This document shows, piece after piece, positions 49,149-60,613 of a stretch of 64,000 bases of DNA. Below the pieces are notes generated by a model that worked only from the letters and a program-made list of their open reading frames with translations, was not told the origin of the DNA and did not search any database. How positions within the stretch are numbered: the first letter of the stretch is position 1; every line of letters starts with the position of its first letter. Where the stretch lies: the NCBI GenBank assembly GCA_964036315.1, contig OZ038479.1:60577393-60641392 (forward strand). Direction: 5' to 3'. Made by a program: the position numbers and the translations under genes. The DNA comes from Acanthosepion esculentum. Lineage: Eukaryota > Mollusca > Cephalopoda > Sepiida > Sepiidae.

Positions 49149-49418
49149 TGTTGTGGTAGGATCCACCTACTTTGCATAGTGGAGTACCGACTATATAAAT
49201 ATGGTTGGTACCGGGAAGACAAGGAGGGGAATCAAGAGATTCAACTAGAGACTCTGCCCAACTGCAACTTAGTCAACACATTCTCCAGGAACGGTCTTCC
49301 CAGAAACATACAAAAGACTATATGTAAATATTGTGTACACTTTCTTGTTTCAATACATTTTATTCTAAGTACATTTTGTGTTTGCATTATTATTCCATGC
49401 ATTAGACAAGTTTCAACA
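49149..49418 (+). repeat. 3' LTR of E4 (type B)
   Basis: 270 bp. About 20 differences and small indels from the 5' LTR, far more than between the E3 LTRs. S2 satellite starts at the next base, in mid-monomer. Confidence 0.92.
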
Positions 49419-52400
49419 AAAACATATTGAAATATTGCATATTTTGATATTTTTCAATAGAAAAGTTAGAAAACATATTGAAATATTTCATCTTTTGTTA
49501 TTTTGCAATAAAAAAAGTTAGAAAGCAAATAGAAATATTGCATATTTTTATACTTCTCAATAGAAAAGTTAGAAAACATATTGAAATATTGCATCTTTTG
49601 TTATTTTACAATAAAAAAGTTAGAATGCAAATAGAAATATTGCATATTTTGATATTTTTCAATAGAAAAGTTAGAAAAAATATTGAAATATTGTATATTT
49701 TTATATTTTTCAATAGAAAAGTTAGAAAACATATCGAAATATTGCATCTTTTATAATTTTGCAATAAAAAAGTTAAAATGCAAATAGAAATATTGCATAT
49801 TTTTTATTTTTCAATAGAAAAGTTAGAAAACATGTTGAAATATTGCATCTTCTGTTATTTTGCAATAAAAAAGTTAGAATGCAAATAGAAATATTGCATA
49901 TTTTGATATTTTTCAATAGAAAAGAGAGAAAACATATTTAAATATTGGATCTTTTGTTATTTTGCAAAAAAAAAGTAAGAATGCAAATAGAAATATTGCA
50001 TATTTTGATATTTTTCAGTAGAAAAGTTAGAAAACATATTTAAATATTGCATCTTTTGATATTTTGCAGTAAAAAAGTTAGAATGCAAATAGAATTATTG
50101 CATATTTTGATATTTTGGAATAAAAAAGTTAGAATCCAAATAGAAAGATTTTTTTTTTTAAAACTTTCAATAGGAAAGTTAGAAAACATATTGAAATATT
50201 GCATCTTTTGTTATTTTGCAATAAAAAAGTTAGAATGCAAATAGAAATATTGTATATTTTGATATATTTCAATAGAAAAGTTAGAAAACATATTGAAATA
50301 TTGCATCTTTTGTTATTTTGTAATAAAAAAGTTAGAATGTAAATAGAAATATTGCATATTTTTTAATAGAAAAATTAGAAAACATATTGAAATATTGCAA
50401 CTTTTGTTACTTTCCAATAAAAAAGTTAGAATGCAAATAGAAACATATTTTTTTTGAAATTTTTCAATAGGAAAGTTAGAAAACATATTGAAATATTGCA
50501 TCTTTTGTTATTTTGCAATAAAAAAGTTAGAATGCAAATAGAAATATTGCATATTTTGATATTTTTCAATAGAAAAGAGAGAAAACATATTGAAATATTG
50601 GATCTTTTGTTATTTTACAAAAAAAAAGTTAGAATGCAAATAGAAATATTGCATATTTTTATATTTTTCAATAGTAAAGTTAGAAAATAAAATAAAATAT
50701 TGCATCTTTTGTTATTTTCCAATAAAAAAGTTAGAATGCAAATAGAAATATTGCATATTTTGATATTTTTCAATAGAAACGTTAGAAAACTTATTGAAAT
50801 ATTGCATCTTTTGTTATTTTGGAATAAAAAAGTTAGAATGCATATAGAAAAATTGCATATTTATATATTTTTTATAGAAATGTTAGAAAACATATTGAAA
50901 TATTGCATCTTTTGTTATTTTAAAATAAAAATGTTAGAATGCAAATAGAAATATTGCATATTTTGATATTTTTCAATAGAAAAGTTAGAAAATATATTGA
51001 AATATTGCATTGTTTATTACTTTGCCATAAAAAAGTTAGAATGCAAATAGAAATATTGCATATTTTGATATTTTTCAATAGAAAAGTTAGAAAACATATG
51101 GAAATATTGCATCTTTTGTTATTTTGCAATAAAAAAGTTAGAATGCAAATAGAAATATTGCATATTTTTATATTTTCCAATAGAAAAGTTAGAAAACATA
51201 TTGAAATATTGCATTTTTTGTTATTTTGAAATAAAAAAGTTAGAATGCAAATAGAAATATTGCATATTTTTTATTTTTCAATAGAAAAGTTAGAAAACAT
51301 GTGGAAATATTGCATCTTTTGTTATTTTACAATAAAAAAGTTAGAATGCAAATAGAAATATTGTATATTGTGATGTTTTGGAATAAAAAAGTTAGAATGC
51401 AAATAGAAATATTGTATATTGTGATATTTTGGAATAAAAAAGTTAGAATGCAAATAGAAACATTTTTTTTTTGAAATTTTTCAATAGGAAAGTTAGAAAA
51501 CATTTTGAAATATTGCATCTTCTGTTATTTTGCAAAAAAAAAGTTAGAATGCAAATAGAAATATTGCATATTTTTATATTTTTCAATAGTAAAGTTAGAA
51601 AATGAAATAAAATATTGCATCTTTTGTTATTTTCCAATAAAAAAGTTAGAATGCAAATAGAAATATTGCATATTTTGATATTTTTCAATAGAAAAGTTAG
51701 AAAACATATTGAAATATTGTATATTTTTAAAATTTTCAATAGAAAAGTTAGAAAACATATTGAAATATTGCATCTTTTGTTATTTTGCAATAAAAATGTT
51801 AGAATGCAAATAGAAATATTGCATATATTGATATTTTTCAATAGAAAAGTTAGAAAACATATTGAAATATTGCATCTTTTTTTTATTTTGCAATATAAAA
51901 GTTAGAATGAAAATAGAAATGTCGCATATTTTGATATTTTGGAATAAAAAAGTTAGAATGCAAATAGAAATATTGCATTTTTTTTATATTTTTCAATAGC
52001 AAAGTTAGAAAACAATATAAAATATTGCATCTTTTGTTATTTTGCAAGAAAAAAGTTAGAATGCAAATAGAAATATTGCATATTTTTATATTTTTCAATA
52101 GAAAAGTTAGAAAACATATTGAAATATTGCATTGTTTATTACTTTGCAATAAAAAAGTTAGAATCCAAATAGAAATATTGCATATTTTGATATTTTTCAA
52201 TAGAAAAGCTAGAAAACAAAAAAAAATATTGCATCTTTTGTTATTTTGCAAGAAAAAAGTTAGAATGCAAAAAGCAATATTACATTTTTTGACATTTTTC
52301 AATAGAAAGTTTAAAAAACGAAATAAAATATTGCATCTTTTCTTATTTGGAATAAAAAAGTTAGAATGCACATAGATATATTGCATATTTTCATATTTTT

Positions 52401-52892
52401 CCAGAGTAAAGTTAGAAAACAAATTGAAATATTGCATCTCTTGTTAATTTGCCATGAAAAAGTTAGAATGCAAATAGAATTATTGCATATTTTTATATGT
52501 TTCAATGGAAAAGTTAGAAAACATATTGAAATATTGCATCTTTTGTTATTTGGCAATACAAAAGTTAGAATGCAAATAGAAATATTACATATTTTGATAT
52601 TTTTCAATAGAAAAGTTAGAAAACACATTAAAATATTGCATCTTTTGTTATTTTGCAATAAAAAAGTTAGAATGCAAATAGGAATAATGCATTTTTTGGT
52701 ATTTTTCAATAGAAAAGTTAGAAAACATATTGAAATATTGCATCTTTTGTTATTTTAAAATAAAAAATTTAGAATGCAAATAGGAATAATGCAAATTTTG
52801 TATTTTTCAATAGAAAAGTTAGAAAACATATTGAAATATTGCACCTTTTGTTATTTTGCAATAAAAAAGTTAAAATGCAAATAGAAATATTG

Positions 52893-53912
52893 CATATTTT
52901 GATATGTTTCAATGGAAAAGTTAGAAAACATATTGAAATATTGCATCTTTTGTTATTTTGCAATACAAAAGTTAGAATGCAAATAGAAATATTGCATATT
53001 TTCATATTTTTCAATAGAAAAGTTAGAAAACATATTGAAATATTGCATCTTTTGTTATTTTGAAATAAAAAAGTTAGAATGCAAATAGAAATATTGCATA
53101 TTTTTATATTTTTCCATAGGAAAGTTAGAAAACATATTGAAATATTGCATCTTCTGTTGTTTTGCAATAAAAAAGTTAGAATGCAAATAGAAATATTGCA
53201 TATTTTGATATTTTTCAATAGAAAAGTTAGAAAACATATTGAAATATTGCATCTTTTGTTATTTTGCAAAAAAAAAGTTAGAATGCAAATAGAAATATTG
53301 CATATTTTGATATGTTTCAATAGAAAAGTTAGAAAACATATTGAAATATTGCATCTTTTGTTATTTTGCAAGAAAAATGTTAGAATGCAAATAGAAATAT
53401 TGCATATTTTGATATGTTTCAATGGAAAAGTTACAAAACATATTGAAATATTGCATCTTTTGTTATTTTGCAATACAAAAGTTAGAATGCAAATAGAAAT
53501 ATTGCATATTTTCATATTTTTCAATAGAAAAGTTAGAAAACATATTGAAATATTGCATCTTTTGTTATTTTGAAATAAAAAAGTTAGAATGCAAATAGAA
53601 ATATTGCATATTTTTATATTTTTCCATAGGAAAGTTAGAAAACATATTGAAATATTGCATCTTCTGTTGTTTTGCAATAAAAAAGTTAGAATGCAAATAG
53701 AAATATTGCATATTTTGATATTTTTCAATAGACAAGTTAGAAAACATATTGAAATATTGCATCTTTAGTTATTTTGCAAAAAAAAAGTTAGAATGCAAAT
53801 AGAAATATTGCATATTTTGATATGTTTCAATAGAAAAGTTAGAAAACATATTGAAATATTGCATCTTTTGTTATTTTGCAATAAAAATGTTAGAATGCAA
53901 ATAGAAATATTG
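52893..53912. repeat. 510-bp tandem duplication in S2
   Basis: Five dimers repeated twice at an offset of 510 bp (ATTTTCATATTTTTCAATAG at about 52996 and 53506). A similar block recurs at about 57820-58330. Confidence 0.8.
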
Positions 53913-54070
53913 CATATTTTGATATTTTTCAATAGATAAGTTAGAAAACATATTGAAATATTGCATCTTTTTTTATTTTGCAAATTTGTTAGAATGCAAA
54001 TTGAAATATTGCATATTTTGATATTTTGGAATAAAAAAGTTAGAATGCAAATAGAAACATTTTTTTTAAA

Positions 54071-57000
54071 TCTGTCAATAGGAAAGTTAGAAAACATATT
54101 GAAATATTGCATCTTTTGTTATTTTGCAATAAAAAAGTTAGAATACAAATAGAAATATTGCATATTTTGATATTTTTCAATAGAAACATTAGAAAACTTA
54201 TTGGAATATTGCATCTTTTGTTATTTTGCAATAAAAAAGTTAGAATGCATATAGAAATATTGCATATTTATATATTTTTCATAGAAAAGTTAAAAAATAT
54301 ATTGAAATATTGCATCTTTTGTTATTTTGAAATAAAAATGTTAGAATGCAAATAGAAATATTCATATTTTGATATTTTTCAATAGAAAAGTTAGAAAACA
54401 TATTGAAATATTGCATCTTTCATTATTTTGGAATAAAAAAGTTAGAATGCAAATAGAAATATTGCATATTTTTATATTTTTCAATGGAAAAGTTAAAAAA
54501 CATATTGAAATATTGCGTCTTTTGTTATTTTGCCATAAAAAAGTTAGAATGCACATAGATATATTGCATATTTTCATATTTTTCCATAGTAAAGTTAGAA
54601 AACAAATTGAAATATTGCATCTCTTGTTAATTTGCCATGAAAAAGTTAGAATGCAAATAGAATTATTGCATATTTTTATATGTTTCAATGGAAAAGTTAG
54701 AAAACATATTGAAATATTGCATCTTTTGTTATTTGGCAATACAAAAGTTAGAATGCAAATAGAAATATTACATATTTTGATATTTTTCAATAGAAAAGTT
54801 AGAAAACACATTAAAATATTGCATCTTTTGTTATTTTGCAATAAAAAAGTTAGAATGCAAATAGGAATAATGCATATTTTGGTATTTTTCAATAGAAAAG
54901 TTAGAAAACATATTGAAATATTGCACCTTTTGTTATTTTGCAATAAAAAAGTTAGAATGCAAATAGAAATATTGCATATTTTGATATGTTTCAATGGAAA
55001 AGTTAGAAAACATATTGAAATATTGCATCTTTTGTTATTTTGCAATACAAAAGTTAGAATGCAAGTAGAAATATTGCATATTTTCATATTTTTCAATAGA
55101 AAAGTTAGAAAACACATTGAAATATTGCATCTTTTGTTATTTTGCAAAAAAAAAGTTAGAATGCAAATAGAAATATTGCATATTTTGATATGTTTCAATA
55201 GAAAAGTTAGAAAACATATTGAAATATTGCATCTTTTGTTATTTTGCAATAAAAATGTTAGAATGCAAATAGAAATATTGCATATATTGATATTTTTCAA
55301 TAGAAAAGTTAGAAAACATATTGAAATATTGCATCTTTTTTTATTTTGCAATATCAAAGTTAGAATGCAAATTGAAATATTGCATATTTTGATATTTTGG
55401 AATAAAAAAGTTAGAATGCAAATAGAAACATTTTTTTTTTAAATCTGTCAATAGGAAAGTTAGAAAACATATTGAAATATTGCATCTTTTGTTATTTTGC
55501 AATAAAAAATTTAGAATGCAAATAGAAATATTGCATATTTTGATATTTTTCAATAGAAACATTAGAAAACTTATTGGAATATTGCATCTTTTGTTATTTT
55601 GCAATAAAAAAGTTAGAATGCATATAGAAATATTGCATATTTATATATTTTTCATAGAAAAGTTAAAAAATATATTGAAATATTGCATCTTTTGTTATTT
55701 TGAAATAAAAATGTTAGAATGCAAATAGAAATATTCATATTTTGATATTTTTCAATAGAAAAGTTAGAAAACATATTGAAATATTGCATCTTTCATTATT
55801 TTGGAATAAAAAAGTTAGAATGCAAATAGAAATATTGCATATTTTTATATTTTTCAATGGAAAAGTTAAAAAACATATTGAAATATTGCGTCTTTTGTTA
55901 TTTTGCCATAAAAAAGTTAGAATGCACATAGATATATTGCATATTTTCATATTTTTCCATAGTAAAGTTAGAAAACAAATTGAAATATTGCATCTCTTGT
56001 TAATTTGCCATGAAAAAGTTAGAATGCAAATAGAATTATTGCATATTTTTATATGTTTCAATGGAAAAGTTAGAAAACATATTGAAATATTGCATCTTTT
56101 GTTATTTGGCAATACAAAAGTTAGAATGCAAATAGAAATATTACATATTTTGATATTTTTCAATAGAAAAGTTAGAAAACACATTAAAATATTGCATCTT
56201 TTGTTATTTTGCAATAAAAAAGTTAGAATGCAAATAGGAATAATGCATATTTTGGTATTTTTCAATAGAAAAGTTAGAAAACATATTGAAATATTGCACC
56301 TTTTGTTATTTTGCAATAAAAAAGTTAGAATGCAAATAGAAATATTGCATATTTTGATATGTTTCAATGGAAAAGTTAGAAAACATATTGAAATATTGCA
56401 TCTTTTGTTATTTTGCAATACAAAAGTTAGAATGCAAGTAGAAATATTGCATATTTTCATATTTTTCAATAGAAAAGTTAGAAAACACATTGAAATATTG
56501 CATCTTTTGTTATTTTGCAAAAAAAAAGTTAGAATGCAAATAGAAATATTGCATATTTTGATATGTTTCAATAGAAAAGTTAGAAAACATATTGAAATAT
56601 TGCATCTTTTGTTATTTTGCAATAAAAATGTTAGAATGCAAATAGAAATATTGCATATATTGATATTTTTCAATAGAAAAGTTAGAAAACATATTGAAAT
56701 ATTGCATCTTTTTTTATTTTGCAATATCAAAGTTAGAATGCAAATTGAAATATTGCATATTTTGATATTTTGGAATAAAAAAGTTAGAATGCAAATAGAA
56801 ACATTTTTTTTTTAAATCTGTCAATAGGAAAGTTAGAAAACATATTGAAATATTGCATCTTTTGTTATTTTGCAATAAAAAATTTAGAATGCAAATAGAA
56901 ATATTGCATATTTTGATATTTTTCAATAGAAACATTAGAAAACTTATTGGAATATTGCATCTTTTGTTATTTTGCAATAAAAAAGTTAGAATGCATATAG

Positions 57001-59614
57001 AAATATTGCATATTTATATATTTTTCATAGAAAAGTTAAAAAATATATTGAAATATTGCATCTTTTGTTATTTTGAAATAAAAATGTTAGAATGCAAATA
57101 GAAATATTCATATTTTGATATTTTTCAATAGAAAAGTTAGAAAACATATTGAAATATTGCATCTTTCATTATTTTGGAATAAAAAAGTTAGAATGCAAAT
57201 AGAAATATTGCATATTTTTATATTTTTCAATGGAAAACTTAAAAAACATATTGAAATATTGCGTCTTTTGTTATTTTGCCATAAAAAAGTTAGAATGCAC
57301 ATAGATATATTGTATATTTTCATATTTTTCCACAGTAAAGTTAGAAAACAAATTGAAATATTGCATCTCTTGTTAATTTGCCATGAAAAAGTTAGAATGC
57401 AAATAAAATTATTGCATATTTTTATATGTTTCAATGGAAAAGTTAGAAAACATATAGAAATATTGCATCTTTTGTTATTTGGCAATACAAAAGTTAGAAT
57501 GCAAATAGAAATATTACATATTTTGATATTTTTCAATAGAAAAGTTAGAAAACACATTAAAATATTGCATCTTTTGTTATTTTGCAATAAAAAAGTTAGA
57601 ATGCAAATAGGAATAATGCATATTTTGGTATTTTTCAATAGAAAAGTTAGAAAACATATTGAAATATTGCATCTTTTGTTATTTTAAAATAAAAAATTTA
57701 GAATGCAAATAGGAATAATGCAAATTTTGTATTTTTCAATAGAAAAGTTAGAAAACATATTGAAATATTGCACCTTTTGTTATTTTGCAATAAAAAAGTT
57801 AGAATTCAAATAGAATTATTGCATATTTTGATATGTTTCAATGGAAAAGTTAGAAAACATATTGAAATATTGCATCTTTTGTTATTTTGCAATACAAAAG
57901 TTAGAATGCAAATAGAAATATTGCATATTTTCATATTTTTCAATAGAAAAGTTAGAAAACATATTGAAATATTGCATCTTTTGTTATTTTGAAATAAAAA
58001 AGTTAGAATGCAAATAGAAATATTGCATATTTTTATATTTTTCCATAGGAAAGTTAGAAAACATATTGAAATATTGCATCTTCTGTTGTTTTGCAATAAA
58101 AAAGTTAGAATGCAAATAGAAATATTGCATATTTTGATATTTTTCAATAGAAAAGTTAGAAAACATATTGAAATATTGCATCTTTTGTTATTTTGCAAAA
58201 AAAAGTTAGAATGCAAATAGAAATATTGCATATTTTGATATGTTTCAATAGAAAAGTTAGAAAACATATTGAAATATTGCATCTTTTGTTATTTTGCAAT
58301 AAAAATGTTAGAATGCAAATAGAAATATTGCATATTTTGATATGTTTCAATGGAAAAGTTAGAAAACATATTGAAATATTGCATCTTTTGTTATTTTGCA
58401 ATAAAAAAGTTAGAATGCAAATAGGAATGCTGCATATTTTCTTTTTTATTCAAAAGAAAAGTTAAAAAACATATTGAAATATTGCATCTTTCATTATTTT
58501 GGAATAAAAAAGTTAGAATGCTAATAGAAATATTGCATATTTTTATATTTTTCAATGGAAAAGTTAAAAAACATATTGAAATATTGCGTCTTTTGTTATT
58601 TTGCCATAAAAAAGTTAGAATGCACATAGATATATTGCATATTTTCATATTTTTCCATAGTAAAGTTAGAAAACAAATTGAAATATTGCATCTCTTGTTA
58701 ATTTGCCATGAAAAAGTTAGAATGTAAATAGAATTATTGCATATTTTTATATGTTTCAATGGAAAAGTTAGAAAACATATTGAAATATTGCATCTTTTGT
58801 TATTTGGCAATACAAAAGTTAGAATGCAAATAGAAATATTACATATTTTGATATTTTTCAATAGAAAAGTTAGAAAACACATTAAAATATTGCATCTTTT
58901 GTTATTTTGCAAAAAAAAGTTAGAATGCAAATAGGAATAATGCATATTTTGGTATTTTTCAATAGAAAAGTTAGAAAACATATTGAAATATTGCATCTTT
59001 TGTTATTTTAAAATAAAAAATTTAGAATGCAAATAGGAATAATGCAAATTTTGTATTTTTCAATAGAAAAGTTAGAAAACATATTGAAATATTGCACCTT
59101 TTGTTATTTTGCAATAAAAAAGTTAGAATGCAAATAGAAATATTGCATATTTTGATATGTTTCAATGGAAAAGTTAGAAAACATATTGAAATATTGCATC
59201 TTTTGTTATTTTGCAATACAAAAGTTAGAATGCAAATAGAAATATTGCATATTTTCATATTTTTCAATAGAAAAGTTAGAAAACATATTGAAATATTGCA
59301 TCTTTTGTTATTTTGCAAAAAAAAAGTTAGAATGCAAATAGAAATATTGCATATTTTGATATGTTTCAATAGAAAAGTTAGAAAACATATTGAAATATTG
59401 CATCTTTTGTTATTTTGCAATAAAAATGTTAGAATGCAAATAGAAATATTGCATATATTGATATTTTTCAATAGAAAAGTTAGAAAACATATTGAAATAT
59501 TGCATCTTTTTTTATTTTGCAATATCAAAGTTAGAATGCAAATTGAAATATTGCATATTTTGATATTTCGGAATAAAAAAGTTAGAATGCAAATAGAAAC
59601 ATTTTTTTTTTAAA
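54071..59614. repeat. 1373-bp higher-order repeat in S2
   Basis: The marker TTTAAATCTGTCAATAGG recurs with its TCTGTC at 54071, 55444, 56817 and 59615. The first two intervals are 1373 bp each and nearly identical. The third is 2798 bp, expanded by an inner block that also occurs near 52780-53900. 1373 is close to 27 monomers (1377) less a few bases. Confidence 0.9.
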
Positions 59615-59794
59615 TCTGTCAATAGGAAAGTTAGAAAACATATTGAAATATTGCATCTTTTGTTATTTTGCAATAAAAAAGTTAGAATGCAAATAGAAAT
59701 ATTGCATATTTTGATATTTTTCAATAGAAACATTAGAAAACTTATTGGAATATTGCATCTTTTGTTATTTTGCAATAAAAAAGTTAGAATGCAT

Positions 59795-60613
59795 TTATCA
59801 CGTTTGTGACGTGGACCTTCTGTCAACAGGGACAAGTTCACCGGACACCGTTTCTTTGTTTACCTTTTGACCTCTCGTCTCGCTGCGACGTCTTTTCTTG
59901 TTACTGATTTTTATTTTTATTTTTTTTTTTTTTTTATCTTTCCCTTTCTCTTTCCTTTGTGTTTTCTAGCATAGACTTACTTCCATAGCTTTAATTCCCT
60001 TTTTTATCACGCATTGCCGTTATTATCTACTTTCGGCAACGCGACAAGCCACGAGAATAGAGTTTGTCTTTTGGCGGGATCTTCAGAGTTCTGCCTGATT
60101 CGGTCCCTGCATGCACCACGCACCCTTGCTCGCTGCTCCGCCTTTCCATATAACTTTGGTATGTTTATTTAATTCTTCTTTAGCCTTTTCATCGCCTTTG
60201 TATTGAAATGTTTGATCGTAGCACGACAAGTAGTTTGTCGCCTCTTTGTTTCTGGGCTGCTCTTTCAACCAGCGTGCTCTTTCTAGCCCTGAATTATTGA
60301 TATTTAGGAAGTTATAGGACTTTTCTATGCTGAATTTGCTCAGACGTTTGGTCATGCTCTTTTACCATGTCTCCCTTTGTGAATTGCCTCTTTCTAGCTC
60401 TCAACGCTGACCTGCCTTTCCTCTTTTTATCTTCTGTCTCTTCCGTCGCAGTGAACTCACCTTTTTTTTGTTTATTTTTCTTTCAGATTTTTTACCTGAT
60501 TTACAGAATAAAATCTTTCGTTTTCAATGGAATTCGTCCGTGTTTTGTGAATTCGAGTTTAAACTGGCTGTCTAAAGCAATATGTTTTTTTAGCATTTTG
60601 TCCAGGGCAGCAC
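59795..60613. other. 819-bp non-satellite insert in S2
   Basis: Clean break in the array: left side ends TTAGAATGCAT and right side resumes ATGCATATAGAAATATTG. ATGCAT flanks both ends (59789-59794, 60614-60619), which fits a 6-bp target duplication. The insert is less AT-rich and has a pyrimidine-rich tract with a long T run (about 59906-59957). No clear terminal inverted repeats or LTRs are visible. Read on the minus strand it has several coding-like stretches, so it may be a decayed mobile element or a captured gene fragment. I do not recognise it. Confidence 0.75.
60083..60355 (-). CDS. Unrecognised 90-codon frame in the S2 insert
   Basis: Starts MTKRLSKFSIEKSYNF and ends AWCMQGPNQAEL; hydrophilic, charged, no membrane segment or known motif that I can name. 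Upstream on the same strand two other short frames look protein-like: one ends LEFTKHGRIPLKTKDFIL (about 60498-60611), one is basic with KKRKGRSALRARKRQ. The reading shifts between frames, so this may be a broken gene read in pieces. An A-run on this strand (59917-59935) lies downstream. It could equally be chance. Confidence 0.25.
   Translation of the reverse strand: MTKRLSKFSIEKSYNFLNINNSGLERARWLKEQPRNKEATNYLSCYDQTFQYKGDEKAKEELNKHTKVIWKGGAASKGAWCMQGPNQAEL

Larger units (their letters stand above)
43940..49418 (+). mobile_element. Ty3/gypsy element E4 (subfamily B), old, at the satellite border
   Basis: Plus-strand, 5479 bp, with LTRs of 268 and 270 bp that differ at about 20 positions by eye. 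Flanks do not match (AGATC on the left, AAAAC on the right), so there is no target-site duplication. The left neighbour is 51-bp S1 satellite and the right neighbour is 102-bp S2 satellite. Gag and pol are in the normal order but broken in many places. Subfamily B by LTR, single leader unit and protein signatures shared with E1. Confidence 0.92.
49419..59794. repeat. 102-bp dimeric satellite array, domain S2 (left part)
   Basis: Two 51-bp monomer types alternate. Type a has ATAAAAAAGTTAGAATGCAA and then GATATTTTTCA. Type b has ATAGAAAAGTTAGAAAACAT and then CATCTTTTGTTATTTTGCA. Both share GAAATATTGCAT with S1, so S2 is a derived higher-order form of the same satellite. 102 bp is 34 codons, so open frames run over 1 kb on both strands. 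They are not genes. Confidence 0.97.
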
